A DNA stretch of 64,000 bases from the NCBI RefSeq assembly GCF_900115295.1, contig NZ_FOVZ01000004.1, positions 1 to 64,000 of the forward strand, given 5' to 3'. The notes below the pieces were generated by a model that did no database searches, was not told the DNA's origin, and saw only the letters and a list, made by a program, of their open reading frames with translations. Made by a program: the position numbers and the translations under genes. The stretch is from Sphingomonas sp. OK281 (GTDB lineage Bacteria > Pseudomonadota > Alphaproteobacteria > Sphingomonadales > Sphingomonadaceae). This document shows positions 28,923 to 38,049 of the stretch, piece by piece (within the stretch, counting starts at the first letter, position 1; each line of letters starts with the position of its first letter).

Positions 28923-29632
28923 GCCAGCCGTCCCTCGTGCAGTCGCAGCACGCGGTCCATGCGCGCCGCGAGCCGCTCGTTGTGCGTCGCGACCACGGCG
29001 GCCGTTCCCTGTTCGCGGACAAGCCGGATGAACTCGGCGAAGACGATGTCGGCGGTATGTTCGTCGAGATTGCCGGTCGGCTCGTCCGCCAGCACCAGCG
29101 CGGGCTTGTTGGCGAGGGCGCGGGCGACCGCGACGCGCTGTTGCTCGCCGCCGGAGAGCTGGCTCGGACGGTGCGTCAGGCGGTGGCCGAGCCCGAGCTG
29201 GGTCAGCAATTCCGCTGCTCGCCGGTCCGCCTCGACCCGAGTGGCGCCGTGGACGAGTTGCGGGAGGACGACGTTCTCCGTCGCGTTGAAGTCCGGCAGC
29301 AGGTGATGGAACTGGTAGACGAAGCCGAGGCTGTCGCGGCGTACCACGGTGCGCTCATGCGCGTTGAGCTTGGCCGCCTCGGTACCCGCGATCCGGATCG
29401 ATCCCTGGAAGCCACCCTCGAGCAGGCCGACGGCTTGCAACAGCGTCGACTTGCCCGACCCCGACGGCCCGAGCAGCGCGACGATCTCGCCCGGCGCGAT
29501 CGCGAGGTCGACGCCGCGCAGGACGTCGATGGTCGCGCCACCCTGCGTGAAGCTCTTGGTCAGTCCGCTGGTCTGGAGGACATAATCGTCGAACTTCTCG
29601 ATCTGGCGATCGATTTTGAGGCCTTCATTCAT
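28919..29632 (-). CDS. lolD: Lipoprotein-releasing ABC transporter ATPase LolD
   Basis: ATPase that powers release of outer-membrane lipoproteins from the inner membrane to LolA. The 237-residue protein has Walker [10 protein letters not shown] at residues 55-63, signature LSGGEQQR and Walker [13 protein letters not shown]. The [16 protein letters not shown] segment is typical of LolD. The start overlaps the end of the lolC/E gene by 8 bases. The N-terminal 15 residues extend beyond E. coli LolD. Confidence 0.94.
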   Translation of the reverse strand: MNEGLKIDRQIEKFDDYVLQTSGLTKSFTQGGATIDVLRGVDLAIAPGEIVALLGPSGSGKSTLLQAVGLLEGGFQGSIRIAGTEAAKLNAHERTVVRRDSLGFVYQFHHLLPDFNATENVVLPQLVHGATRVEADRRAAELLTQLGLGHRLTHRPSQLSGGEQQRVAVARALANKPALVLADEPTGNLDEHTADIVFAEFIRLVREQGTAAVVATHNERLAARMDRVLRLHEGRLA

Positions 29633-30875
29633 AACGCAGCACCTGCACGGGGTCGGTACTCGCCGCTTTCCAGGCCGGATAGAGCGTTGCGAGGAAGCTG
29701 AAGACGAGCGCCATCAGCGCGATCACGACGATCTCGACGGGGTCGGTCTTCGACGGGAGTTCGGTGAGGTAGCGGATCGACGGATCCCACAGATTCTGGC
29801 CGGTGAGGAGCTGGACGAAATTCACCACGCCCTGTCGGTAGAACAGGAAGATAAAGCCGAGCACGAGCCCCGCGACCGTCCCGAGCGCGCCGATGGTGGT
29901 GCCGACGACGATGAAGATCCGCATCATCGAGCCGCGCGTCGCGCCCATCGTGCGTAAAATCGCGATGTCGCGCGTCTTGGCGCGGACCAGCATGATCAGC
30001 GACGAGAGGATGTTGAACACCGCGACCAGGATGATGATCGACAGCACGGTGAACATCGCGACGCGCTCGACCGCGAGTGCCTCGAACAGCTGCGCGTTCA
30101 TCGTCCGCCAGTCGGCGATCACCGCGTTGCCGCCGATCTTGTCCGCGAGCGGCTTCAGGATCTCGCCGACGCGGTCCGCATCGACCGTCTTTAGCTCGAC
30201 CATGCCGGCCGCGTCGCCCATCAGGAGCAGCGTCTGCGCATCCTCGATCGGCATGATGATGTACGCCTTGTCATAGTCGTACACACCGATCTCGAAGATC
30301 GCGCCGACCGTGTAGCTGACGATCCGCGGGACGGTGCCGAACGGCGTGGTCTGGCCTTGCGGGCTGAACAGCGAGATCTCCGAGCCGACCTGCGCACCGA
30401 GCGACTCGGCGAGGCGCGAACCGATCGCGATGCGCCCGGACCCCTGCGTGATCGACTGGAGCGAGCCCATGATCACCTTGTTGCTGATCGTCGAATTGCG
30501 CCGGATGTCGTCGACGCGCATGCCGCGCACCAGCACCGCCTCGGCACGGCCGTTATAGGTGGCGGCAAGCGGCTGTTCGATCAGCGGCAGCGCGCTGGTA
30601 ACGCCCGGCGTCTTCTGCGCCTGCGCGACGATCTCGCGCCAGTCGGGCAACTTGCCGCCGACGCCCTGCACCACCGCATGGCCGTTGAGCCCGACGATCT
30701 TGTCGAAGAGCTCGGCGCGGAAGCCGTTCATCACGCTCATCACGATCACCAGCGCGGCGACGCCGAGCATCACCGCGACCAGGCTGATCGAGGCGACGAG
30801 GAAGATGAAGGCCTCGCCCTTGCCCGGCAGCAGATAGCGGCGGGCTATCATCCGTTCGTAGCGGGACAGGATCAT
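29625..30875 (-). CDS. Lipoprotein-releasing ABC permease LolC/LolE
   Basis: Membrane subunit of the Lol exporter, 416 residues. It has one N-terminal helix ([27 protein letters not shown]), a large periplasmic domain of about 210 residues, and three C-terminal helices (FtsX-like domain). The [22 protein letters not shown] start is typical of LolC/E. Only one permease gene is present, as is common in alphaproteobacteria, where one protein serves both roles. Longer upstream frames lack support. Confidence 0.92.
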   Translation of the reverse strand: MILSRYERMIARRYLLPGKGEAFIFLVASISLVAVMLGVAALVIVMSVMNGFRAELFDKIVGLNGHAVVQGVGGKLPDWREIVAQAQKTPGVTSALPLIEQPLAATYNGRAEAVLVRGMRVDDIRRNSTISNKVIMGSLQSITQGSGRIAIGSRLAESLGAQVGSEISLFSPQGQTTPFGTVPRIVSYTVGAIFEIGVYDYDKAYIIMPIEDAQTLLLMGDAAGMVELKTVDADRVGEILKPLADKIGGNAVIADWRTMNAQLFEALAVERVAMFTVLSIIILVAVFNILSSLIMLVRAKTRDIAILRTMGATRGSMMRIFIVVGTTIGALGTVAGLVLGFIFLFYRQGVVNFVQLLTGQNLWDPSIRYLTELPSKTDPVEIVVIALMALVFSFLATLYPAWKAASTDPVQVLRYE

Positions 30876-31530
30876 GGGCGGCCAGGTTCGATCGTTAGGG
30901 ATAGAGTGCAGCGGCTCTAGGACGCGGCCCGTTGCGAGGCAACCGTCGGGCCTGCGCGTCAGGCGCGTACGCGGGGAGCGGCGGTCGCCTCGTATCGGAC
31001 CGGATAGTCCCGATCCGGAAGTGTCTAGATTGGTCTGTTGCGTAATCGCCACAGGCGCAGTTCAATCGTGAGCCGCCCCACGCAAAGACCGTGACAAAAT
31101 CAACGGACATAACTAGCAACAAACTCGCTGAGACACAGGCAACGGCCGTGGTTCGGGGACTGCTTTTCCGCTCCGTCGCAAGACGAGATGCGAGAGCAAA
31201 AAAATGGGGGCTGACGAGCGATCGTCACGCAGGCGCCCGGATCGGCAACGGTCCGGGCGTTTGCTTGTCCGGCATGGTTCACCGCAGCGATCTATACTTT
31301 GCGACATCTTCCGCAGCAGTGATCCACGCCGATATCACGCCGTTATTCCGGTGAAAGTCGGGACCTGAAACCAAACAGATCCGCTGGTCTTTCTGGATTT
31401 CGACATTCGTTCGCGTGGAGGGAGCGTGAAGTTTGCGCCAAACGCCGTGCAGCGAACTGCGGCGCCCCGTAACGACAGCACCACGAGCGAGCGCCCAGAG
31501 GGGCGATTATCCAGCGATGTCAGAAAGTAA
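30876..31530. other. Intergenic stretch between lolC/E and tRNA-Ser
   Basis: About 655 bases with no gene I can support. An 87-codon frame at 31091-31354 lacks a ribosome site and recognisable motifs. The main structure is a hairpin at 31234-31259 with a partial T-tract (listed separately), which may end a small RNA. Confidence 0.5.
31234..31270 (+). terminator. Possible intrinsic terminator of an unidentified transcript
   Basis: CGCCCGGA (31234-31241) pairs with TCCGGGCG (31252-31259) around a 10-base loop, followed by TTTGCTTGTCC. No gene ends just upstream on this strand. Confidence 0.4.
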
Positions 31531-31620
<90 letters not shown>

Positions 31621-31775
31621 GCAGGTCATCCGAAGCTCTGCGAACAGCGCCTCCGATCGGTCGAAGCGCGGCCTCTAATGAAGTGCTCCTGGCGATGCAA
31701 GAGGGTTTTGGGGCCTCATGCACTGCTCGACGCGTTTTCCTTGTGCAGCGCAAAACACACCTTAGATTGGGAGAT

Positions 31776-32171
31776 ATGCCCCGACACGACAGTATCGCTC
31801 ACGACATCACCCGCCCGATCGTGCCCGCCGAGGTGGTCGCACCGCCGGTCTCGCATGCGAATTTCTCGATCGGTGACGTCGTGCGGCACCGGCTGTTCGA
31901 CTTTCGCGGCGTGATCTTCGACGTCGACCCGGTGTTTGCGAACAGCGACGAGTGGTATGCGGCGATTCCCGAGGACATTCGCCCTCGGAAGGATCAACCC
32001 TTCTATCACCTGCTCGCCGAGAACATGGAGTCGAGCTACGTCGCGTATGTGAGCCAACAGAACTTGGTGCCCGACGACAGCGACGAGCCAGTCGACCATC
32101 CGGCGATCGATGGGCTGTTCAGCGAATATGCGGATGGGCGGTACTCGCTGCGGCAGGTTCATCGGCACTAA
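31776..32171 (+). CDS. hspQ: HspQ/YccV-family heat-shock protein
   Basis: A 131-residue protein with the YccV/HspQ hemimethylated-DNA-binding-like domain: FSIGDVVRHRLFDFRGVIFDVDPVF, then QPFYHLLAENMESSYVAYVSQQNL. In enteric bacteria HspQ is a specificity factor that enhances Lon proteolysis. The ATG at 31776 follows a GGGAGA site. The open frame continues upstream through the tRNA on the other strand and is not coding there. Confidence 0.88.
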   Translation: MPRHDSIAHDITRPIVPAEVVAPPVSHANFSIGDVVRHRLFDFRGVIFDVDPVFANSDEWYAAIPEDIRPRKDQPFYHLLAENMESSYVAYVSQQNLVPDDSDEPVDHPAIDGLFSEYADGRYSLRQVHRH

Positions 32172-32200
32172 GGACGAATCGCTTTAATCCAGTGAAGTTC

Positions 32201-32252
32201 GTTCTCCCGCGAAGGGGGAGTCCAGTCTGGGTCCCCGCCTTCGCGGGGAAAC
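32201..32252. repeat. Type A palindromic repeat
   Basis: GTTCTCCCGCGAAGGGGGAGTCCAGTCTGG then GTCCCCGCCTTCGCGGGGAAACA, 30 bases after the hspQ stop. One arm has a CGGG to GGGG change. Confidence 0.8.
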
Positions 32253-32322
32253 AATCTTGTGGCGTTGTGGTAGACGACCCTACGCGCCCCCCTCTTTACC
32301 ACCCATTCCCGCCCCTTCGCGG

Positions 32323-32351
32323 TTGACAACTCTCCCCCCCTCGCCTAGCTG
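32323..32351 (+). promoter_or_regulatory. Candidate housekeeping promoter of rplU-rpmA
   Basis: A consensus -35 TTGACA at 32323-32328, then 17 bases and a weak -10 TAGCTG at 32346-32351. It lies 64 bases ahead of the rplU ATG. Confidence 0.5.
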
Positions 32352-32414
32352 CCCGGCTTCTCCCGGCGGACCCTGCGTCCGTGGGGTACATGTATTTGGA
32401 AAGTGACAAGGGCC

Positions 32415-32759
32415 ATGTTCGCAGTCGTGCGCACGGGCGGCAAGCAGTATCGCGTCGCCGCCGGAGATAAGATCGTCATCGAGAAGATCGAGGGCGATGC
32501 AGGTGCGTCGGTGACGCTGGGTGACGTTCTGCTGGCGGGCGAAGGCTCGGAGCTGCGGTCCGTCGAGGGCTTCGTTGTCGCTGCAGAGATCATCGCGCAG
32601 GCGAAGGCGGACAAGGTCATCGTTTTCAAGAAGCGTCGTCGTCATAACTATCGTCGCAAGAACGGCCATCGCCAGCAGCACACGATCCTGAAGATCGTCA
32701 GCGTTGGTGGCCAGACCGCCAAGCAGACCGAGGCTGATGCCCCGGCCGCTCAGGCATAA
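32415..32759 (+). CDS. rplU: Ribosomal protein bL21
   Basis: Large-subunit protein bL21, 114 residues. The start [20 protein letters not shown] is diagnostic, and [18 protein letters not shown] is the rRNA-binding basic segment. An ATG-like codon four residues upstream is less likely. The C-terminus carries a short Ala/Gln/Glu-rich tail. The gene is followed by rpmA after 13 bases, the standard pair. Confidence 0.97.
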   Translation: MFAVVRTGGKQYRVAAGDKIVIEKIEGDAGASVTLGDVLLAGEGSELRSVEGFVVAAEIIAQAKADKVIVFKKRRRHNYRRKNGHRQQHTILKIVSVGGQTAKQTEADAPAAQA

Positions 32760-32772
32760 GGAGTAGCTTCAG

Positions 32773-33075
32773 ATGGCACATAAGAAAGCAGGCGGCTCTT
32801 CGCGCAACGGTCGCGATTCGGCCGGTCGTCGCCTCGGCGTTAAGAAGTTCGGTGGCCAGGCGTGCGTCGCCGGCAACATCCTCGTGCGTCAGCGCGGGAC
32901 GAAGTTCTATCCGGGCACGAACGTCGGTATCGGTACCGACCATACGCTGTTCGCGCTGGTCGATGGCCGCGTCGTGTTCAGCCAGGGCAAACTCGGGCGC
33001 AAGTTCTGCTCGGTCGAGCTGGCAGCGAACGACGTCGGCCAAGACGCTGGCGACATGGCTGCAGCAGCCGAATAA
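32773..33075 (+). CDS. rpmA: Ribosomal protein bL27
   Basis: Large-subunit protein bL27, 100 residues, whose N-terminus reaches the peptidyl-transferase centre. [20 protein letters not shown] and the later [20 protein letters not shown] are characteristic. There is no cleavable N-terminal extension of the Firmicutes type. A strong terminator follows at 33139. Confidence 0.97.
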   Translation: MAHKKAGGSSRNGRDSAGRRLGVKKFGGQACVAGNILVRQRGTKFYPGTNVGIGTDHTLFALVDGRVVFSQGKLGRKFCSVELAANDVGQDAGDMAAAAE

Positions 33076-33138
33076 CATCGGGTAACCATCCGGGTTGCCC
33101 ACCAGGGTGACCCGGGTCGCGAAAGCGAACCTGAACAA

Positions 33139-33169
33139 GGGAGACGGGTCACCCCGGCTCCCTTTTTTT
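33139..33169 (+). terminator. Intrinsic terminator of rplU-rpmA
   Basis: GGGAG (33139-33143) pairs with CTCCC (33158-33162), extended by an inner CGGG/CCCG stem, and is followed by seven T residues (33163-33169). Confidence 0.9.
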
Positions 33170-33250
33170 ATTGCTCCCTCCCCTTGGCTGTCGCGCTCCC
33201 GTCATCCCGACGTGGCATGCGCGCAGGCAATGACGCGATAGGAGAGAGCT

Positions 33251-33796
33251 GTGTTCGCGCGCACCAAGAGACTGACATTGCGGCCGGGTTGGCCGGAGGA
33301 TGCGCCTGCACTGGCGCGGGCGATCGGCCATGAGTCGGTGGTCGCCAAGCTGGCACGGGCGCCCTGGCCGTATGCGCTGGGGGATGCCGAGGCGTTTCTG
33401 GCGGCGCCGCGTGGGCCGCACGACCCACATTTCATGATCGAGACGATGGAAGCGGGGACGCCGCGACTCGTCGGCGGTATCGGTATCCGGGCGGCGGATG
33501 CAGGCCATGAACTGGGCTATTGGCTGACACCCGAGGCGTGGGGTCGCGGCTATGCGACCGAGGCTGGTGAGGCGGTGGTGGCGATGGCGCGGCATGCGCT
33601 CGGCCTGCACCGGCTGGATGCGTTTCATTTCGTGGACAACCCGGCGTCGGGGCGCGTGCTGGCGAAGCTTGGGTTTCGGCCGACAGGGCGGGTTGAGGCG
33701 CGGACGTCGCGGGGGCGTGGGGGTGAGGCTCCTGCGGTTATGTTCGAGCTGGATCTGGATGACGACCGATGTGCGCCGATGCCTTTGGCTGCGTGA
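33251..33796 (+). CDS. GNAT-family N-acetyltransferase (RimJ/L-like)
   Basis: A 181-residue acetyltransferase. The acetyl-CoA-binding region ELGYWLTPEAWGRGYATEAGEAVV and the C-terminal NPASGRVLAKLGFRPTGR are typical of the RimJ/RimL group. The GTG start at 33251 follows GGAGAGA. It lies between rpmA and obgE, a slot occupied by a similar gene in other sphingomonads as far as I recall. The substrate is unknown. Confidence 0.85.
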   Translation: MFARTKRLTLRPGWPEDAPALARAIGHESVVAKLARAPWPYALGDAEAFLAAPRGPHDPHFMIETMEAGTPRLVGGIGIRAADAGHELGYWLTPEAWGRGYATEAGEAVVAMARHALGLHRLDAFHFVDNPASGRVLAKLGFRPTGRVEARTSRGRGGEAPAVMFELDLDDDRCAPMPLAA

Positions 33797-33827
33797 CTCG
33801 GGCAGCCGTTTCCTCAGCACTTACCAC

Positions 33828-33930
33828 CACCCCGGCGAAGGCCGGGGCCCAATTGGAAAGGTCGAGGTAACGGAGCGCTGCCCTCTGTTAGCAACGTCCC
33901 CCAATTGGGCCCCGGCCTCCGCCGGGGTGG
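33828..33930. repeat. Type B palindromic repeat
   Basis: CCACCCCGGCGAAGGCCGGGGCCCAATTGG with an inverted partner CCAATTGGGCCCCGGCCTCCGCCGGGGTGG, separated by about 45 bases. Confidence 0.8.
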
Positions 33931-33963
33931 TACGCTTGGTGACGTTGCGCCCCACTCCTACCC

Positions 33964-34042
33964 GTTCCCCCGCGAAGGCGGGGGTCCAGAAATCACGGGC
34001 GGTGGCGTTTGGTATCCTGGGCTCCCGCCTTCGCGGGAGAAC
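33964..34042. repeat. Type A palindromic repeat, long form
   Basis: GTTCCCCCGCGAAGGCGGGGGTCC and GGGCTCCCGCCTTCGCGGGAGAAC around a 30-base middle (AAATCACGGGCGGTGGCG...). This middle resembles that of the copy at 20746-20824. Confidence 0.75.
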
Positions 34043-34078
34043 TAGCAAATGAGCGGTCCGTGCTGGTTCGGCAACGGC

Positions 34079-34948
34079 TTAAGCCACCGCTACCGCCCGC
34101 TTGGCAACCGGCAGCACCGCCGCCTCATACTCGCTCTCCGCCAACCCAATCAGCGCGCGATCGTCATGCTTCCACGGATGAAACCCTGGCAGGAAATACG
34201 CGGCCCAGACGCCGGCGATCTTGCGGGCCATTCCCGGATTACCGAACGCGTACCACGCCATCCGCGCCCACACTCGAGGCCCGGTCAGCCCGTCCTGCCG
34301 CAACAGTTCCGCCATCCCCCGTGCGCGTCCCGTGAAGAAGCGCCATGTCGTGATCAGCATCACCAGCGACTTCACCCGCCAGCGCGTGAAGCGTGGCCAG
34401 TCGCGAGTCGCGTGCAGCCACGTATCGTACGCGACACCCTTGTGCTCGATCTCCTCGGCCGCATGCCACAGCCAGAGCGCCGCCGCCTGCTGGTCCCCAC
34501 CCGCGAGGTGCTTCGGATTCGCGATCAGTTCATGCGCCAGCATCGCAGTGAAATGCTCGAGCGCGGTGGTGGCGGCGAGGCTCGCGATCTCCGGACGCCC
34601 CTTGGTCAGCGCCAGCGCCGCGTCGACATCCACGATCAGCGGCGCGACGTCGTAGCCCTGGTCGGTGACGTGGCGGTTGAACGCGACGTGCTCGCGGGTG
34701 TGGATCACCTCCTGCTTGATGAAGGCGTTGATCTCGGCGTGGAGTTTCGGCGGCGTGCCCTCGCGGAACTTCCGCACGCTGTCGACGAAATAGCCTTCGC
34801 CCTTTGGAAACGTCACCGACAGCGCATTGTAGAACGCCGTCGCTACGGAATCGTCGTTCAGCCACCAGCGGCGAATCGTAGCACCGCGGCCGAAGCGGCG
34901 GTCGCGCGGGGTGATCGTCAGATCGGCAGGCGTGGTTGCTTTCGCCAC
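34079..34948 (-). CDS. Predicted metal-dependent hydrolase (PF10118-like)
   Basis: A 289-residue protein resembling the PF10118 group, annotated as predicted metal-dependent hydrolases. Conserved acidic/His clusters are visible: EVIHTREHVAFN, ALEHFTAMLAHE and WLWHAAEEIEHKGVAYDTW, suggesting a ferritin-like di-metal helical bundle. The reaction is not established. An ATG exists at 34978, but the GTG at 34948 has GGAGG 6 nt ahead and leaves the operator-like palindrome at 34966-34979 outside the gene. It is divergent from a TetR regulator, which probably controls it. Confidence 0.75.
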   Translation of the reverse strand: MAKATTPADLTITPRDRRFGRGATIRRWWLNDDSVATAFYNALSVTFPKGEGYFVDSVRKFREGTPPKLHAEINAFIKQEVIHTREHVAFNRHVTDQGYDVAPLIVDVDAALALTKGRPEIASLAATTALEHFTAMLAHELIANPKHLAGGDQQAAALWLWHAAEEIEHKGVAYDTWLHATRDWPRFTRWRVKSLVMLITTWRFFTGRARGMAELLRQDGLTGPRVWARMAWYAFGNPGMARKIAGVWAAYFLPGFHPWKHDDRALIGLAESEYEAAVLPVAKRAVAVA

Positions 34949-34965
34949 GGAAACCTCCAAACAGG

Positions 34966-34979
34966 AATGAACGTTCATT
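34966..34979. promoter_or_regulatory. Palindromic operator 1 between hydrolase and TetR genes
   Basis: AATGAACGTTCATT is a perfect 14-base palindrome of the size and composition of TetR-family operators. It lies between the divergent genes. Confidence 0.6.
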
Positions 34980-34981
34980 AC

Positions 34982-34995
34982 TTACATTGATGTAA
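34982..34995. promoter_or_regulatory. Palindromic operator 2 between hydrolase and TetR genes
   Basis: TTACATTGATGTAA has perfect 6-base arms around TG. It lies 3 bases from operator 1 and 16 bases before the TetR GTG, so it may be a second regulator site or overlap the promoters. Confidence 0.45.
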
Positions 34996-35011
34996 ATAGG
35001 TTTCCCAGTCC

Positions 35012-35611
35012 GTGACGTCAACTCCGCGCAAGCGACTCTCCCCCACCGAATCGCGTGAAGCCGCCGTCGAGGCTGCGCGGGCCCTGCTTGTCGAGAGCGG
35101 CCCCAGCGCAGTGACGTTGAAGGCCGTGGCAGGCCGCGTCGGGCGGACGCACGCCAATTTGCTCCACCATTTCGGCTCGGCGGAAGCGCTGCACACTGCG
35201 CTGATCACGCGGATGGCGGCGGACATCGTCGGGACGATCGGCGCCGCGGTGCTGCGCGTGCGGGCGGGCGAGCTTGATCCGCGCGAGGTCGTGGAGATGA
35301 CCTTCGACGCGTTCGGCAAGGGCGGCGCGGGGGCGCTGGCGAGCTGGATGATCCTGTCGGGCAATACCAACGCGCTCGATCCGATCCTGACCGCGATCCA
35401 CGACCTCGTCGACGAGCTGGCGGAGGGCGACATGCCCGGCGACCAGCCGATCCAGGAGCAGACGTTGACGCTGGTGCTGATGGCGCTCGGCGATGCGCTG
35501 ATGGGGGCACCGATGGCGCGCGCGCTCGGGCTGCCGGTCGGCAAGGCGCGCGAACTCGCGCTCGACGCGCTGCTCGCCAGCAAGGACGCCGCCGCCCCTG
35601 CCCGCTGCTGA
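35012..35611 (+). CDS. TetR-family transcriptional regulator
   Basis: A 199-residue regulator with an N-terminal helix-turn-helix (about residues 12-60; recognition region AVAGRVGRTHANLLHHFGSAEAL) and a C-terminal ligand domain. The GTG start at 35012 follows an AGG site. It probably represses itself and the divergent hydrolase by binding the palindromes at 34966 and 34982. The ligand is unknown. Some related regulators sense fatty acyl or aromatic compounds, but nothing here decides that. Confidence 0.85.
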   Translation: MTSTPRKRLSPTESREAAVEAARALLVESGPSAVTLKAVAGRVGRTHANLLHHFGSAEALHTALITRMAADIVGTIGAAVLRVRAGELDPREVVEMTFDAFGKGGAGALASWMILSGNTNALDPILTAIHDLVDELAEGDMPGDQPIQEQTLTLVLMALGDALMGAPMARALGLPVGKARELALDALLASKDAAAPARC

Positions 35612-35689
35612 GCGCACCGGATCGGGGGGCAAATCGCGAGACGAATCGCAGAGGGTGGAGATTTTCGCCAATTTCGCTATGGGGCGGCG

Positions 35690-36736
35690 ATGCATTTTCT
35701 AGACCAAGCCAAGATCTACGTACGTTCGGGTGAGGGCGGCCCCGGTGCCGTCAGCTTCCGCCGCGAGAAATATATCGAATATGGCGGCCCCGACGGCGGC
35801 AATGGCGGCAAGGGCGGCGACATCGTGTTCGAATGCATCGCCGGCCTGAACACGCTGATCGACTTCCGCTATACGCAGCATTTCCGCGCGCCGCGCGGCT
35901 CGGGCGGGTCGGGATCGAACCGCACCGGCGCGGGCGGCAAGGACCTCGTCATCCGCGTTCCGCTCGGCACGCAGGTGCTGTCGGAGGACAAGGAAGAGGT
36001 GCTGATCGACTTCACCGAAGTCGGCCAGCGCGAAGTGCTGTTCCGTGGCGGCGATGGCGGGCGCGGCAATGCGAGCTACAAGACCTCGACCAACCGCACC
36101 CCGCGACAGCACGGCACGGGCTGGCCGTTCGGCGAGGCGTGGGTCTGGCTGCGGCTGAAGCTGCTCGCCGACGCGGGCCTCGTGGGCTTGCCGAATGCGG
36201 GCAAGTCGACCTTCATCAACCAAGTGACGAACGCGCAGGCCAAGGTCGGCGAATATGCTTTTACCACCACCCGCCCGCAGCTGGGCGTGGTGCGCCACAA
36301 GCAGCGCGAGTTTGTGGTCGCGGATATTCCGGGGCTGATCCAGGGCGCTGCCGAAGGTGCGGGGATCGGCGACCGGTTCCTCGGGCATATCGAGCGGTGC
36401 CGGGTGCTGCTGCATCTGGTCGATGCGAACGACCGTGACGTGGCCGAATCGTACCGGATCGTGCGCGACGAGCTGGAGAATTACGGCGAGGGGCTCACCG
36501 ACAAGAAGGTGATCGTCGCGCTGAACAAGATTGACATGCTTGATCCCGAGCTGATCGCGGCGTTGTCGGCGGAACTGGCGGAAGCCAGCGGTGCCGAGGT
36601 GATGGCGATTTCTGGTGCGAGTGGCGCTGGGATCGAGGCGGTGCTCGACCAGTTGATCGAGGCAATCGGGCCGGCGGCGGGCGCGGCGAAGGAACTGGAA
36701 GAAGGCGAAGTGCCGGTCGCATGGTCGCCGCTCTAA
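35690..36736 (+). CDS. obgE: GTPase ObgE/CgtA
   Basis: Essential ribosome-associated GTPase acting in 50S assembly and stress signalling, 348 residues. It has the glycine-rich Obg fold at residues 1-158 ([17 protein letters not shown]) and G1 GLPNAGKS at 166-173. G3 [16 protein letters not shown] follows, then G4 NKID and a short acidic tail. It lies downstream of rplU-rpmA, the conserved neighbourhood, though two accessory genes and repeats intervene. Confidence 0.96.
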   Translation: MHFLDQAKIYVRSGEGGPGAVSFRREKYIEYGGPDGGNGGKGGDIVFECIAGLNTLIDFRYTQHFRAPRGSGGSGSNRTGAGGKDLVIRVPLGTQVLSEDKEEVLIDFTEVGQREVLFRGGDGGRGNASYKTSTNRTPRQHGTGWPFGEAWVWLRLKLLADAGLVGLPNAGKSTFINQVTNAQAKVGEYAFTTTRPQLGVVRHKQREFVVADIPGLIQGAAEGAGIGDRFLGHIERCRVLLHLVDANDRDVAESYRIVRDELENYGEGLTDKKVIVALNKIDMLDPELIAALSAELAEASGAEVMAISGASGAGIEAVLDQLIEAIGPAAGAAKELEEGEVPVAWSPL

Positions 36737-36749
36737 CGTCATGCTTAGC

Positions 36750-36848
36750 CTTCTCCCCTCCGGGGAGAGGGTTGGGTGAGGGGCTGTTCCAGGTGGAGCA
36801 CTGCTTTGCGGCCCCTCACCCCGACCCTCTCCCCGACGGGGAGAGGGA
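36750..36848. repeat. Type C palindromic repeat
   Basis: CCTTCTCCCCTCCGGGGAGAGGGTTGGGTGAGGGG and its inverted partner CCCCTCACCCCGACCCTCTCCCCGACGGGGAGAGGG. It fills the obgE-proB gap, and its right end supplies the proB ribosome-site region. Confidence 0.8.
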
Positions 36849-36854
36849 GCAGTG

Positions 36855-37952
36855 ATGTTTCCACCTTCGTCCTGTGCGCGGCTGATCGTGAAGATCGGGT
36901 CGGCGTTGCTGGTCGATCCTGATGGGAGCGTTCGGCGGGAGTGGCTGACCGGTCTCGTTGCCGACATTGCTGCTCGGACTGGTGAAGGCCAGCAGGTGGC
37001 GATCGTGTCGTCTGGTGCGATTGCCTTGGGCGCACGTCGACTTGGTCTCGCAAAAGGCGGCCGCGCAAGTCTTGAAGACGCGCAGGCTGCGGCGGCCACT
37101 GGCCAGATCGCGCTCAGCCAGGTCTGGGCCGAACTCCTCGCCGCCCAAGGGCTGAACGCCGCGCAGATTCTTGTCACGCTCGACGATCTCGAAGACCGCC
37201 GCCGCTATCTCAACGCCGCCGCGACGCTCAACCGACTGTTGTCGCTGAAGGTCGTGCCGGTCATCAACGAGAACGACAGCGTCGCGACCGAGGAAATCCG
37301 GTTCGGCGACAATGACCGCCTAGCCGCTCGCGTCGCGCAAGCCGCCGGCGCACATGGCGTAATCCTGTTGTCCGACGTCGACGGGCTCTACACCGCGAAC
37401 CCGCATACCGATCCGTCCGCGACTCATATCGCCAGCGTGCCGCGGATCGATGCGGTTGCGGGGATGGCGGACGACGGTTCGGGCTCGGGGATGGGTTCGG
37501 GCGGGATGGCCTCGAAGATCGCCGCGGCGCGGATCGCGACGGGTGCGGGTATTCCGCTCGCGATCGCGTCGGGGCGGATCGAGCATCCGCTGTCCACCCC
37601 TGCCCGTCATACGATCTTCACCGCCGAAAGGACCGCATCTGCGCGGAAGGCCTGGCTTGCTGGTGGGCTGACCGCGAAGGGGGCGATCCATATCGATGCG
37701 GGGGCTGCGGCTGCGCTTGCCCAGGGGCGGAGTTTGCTGGCGGCCGGCGCGACGCGGATCGACGGGGGTTTCACGCGGGGCGATCTGGTGACGATCGAAG
37801 GGCCTGCCGGGACTGTCGCTCGGGGCCTTGCGGAGTATGATGCGGCGGATACCGCGCGCCTGCTTGGTCGACATAGCGACGATCATGCGGCCATCCTCGG
37901 CTACGCTCCAAGATCCGCACTCGTGCACCGCAATCATCTGGCGCTCGTATGA
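36855..37952 (+). CDS. proB: Glutamate 5-kinase
   Basis: First enzyme of proline synthesis, phosphorylating L-glutamate; 365 residues. The amino-acid-kinase domain shows LIVKIGSALLVD, IVSSGAIALGARRLG and PVINENDSVATEEIRFGDND. A C-terminal PUA domain (about residues 270-360) is present, as in E. coli ProB. The start is ATG at 36855, or the adjoining GTG at 36852. Its Shine-Dalgarno lies at the edge of a type C repeat. It sits downstream of obgE, as is usual. Confidence 0.95.
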   Translation: MFPPSSCARLIVKIGSALLVDPDGSVRREWLTGLVADIAARTGEGQQVAIVSSGAIALGARRLGLAKGGRASLEDAQAAAATGQIALSQVWAELLAAQGLNAAQILVTLDDLEDRRRYLNAAATLNRLLSLKVVPVINENDSVATEEIRFGDNDRLAARVAQAAGAHGVILLSDVDGLYTANPHTDPSATHIASVPRIDAVAGMADDGSGSGMGSGGMASKIAAARIATGAGIPLAIASGRIEHPLSTPARHTIFTAERTASARKAWLAGGLTAKGAIHIDAGAAAALAQGRSLLAAGATRIDGGFTRGDLVTIEGPAGTVARGLAEYDAADTARLLGRHSDDHAAILGYAPRSALVHRNHLALV

Positions 37953-37964
37953 CCGGCCGCGCCT

Positions 37965-38018
37965 TGTTCACCCGCGAAGGCGGGTGCCCAGTCTGGGCAC
38001 CCGCCTTCGCGGGTGAAC
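37965..38018. repeat. Type A palindromic repeat, near-perfect
   Basis: TTGTTCACCCGCGAAGGCGGGTGCCCAG and CTGGGCACCCGCCTTCGCGGGTGAACAA form an almost perfect 28-base inverted repeat. It lies between proB and the epimerase gene. Confidence 0.85.
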
Positions 38019-38049
38019 AATCTTCTTATGCTACCTCGGGAGCGCGGTC

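Noticed and set aside
31091..31354. Plus-strand frame of 87 codons in the lolC/E-tRNA gap
   Set aside because: No ribosome site, no motif, and it crosses the hairpin at 31234; not supportable.
35699..37177. Minus-strand frame of about 490 codons across obgE and proB
   Set aside because: Antisense to two conserved genes and reads through a palindromic repeat.
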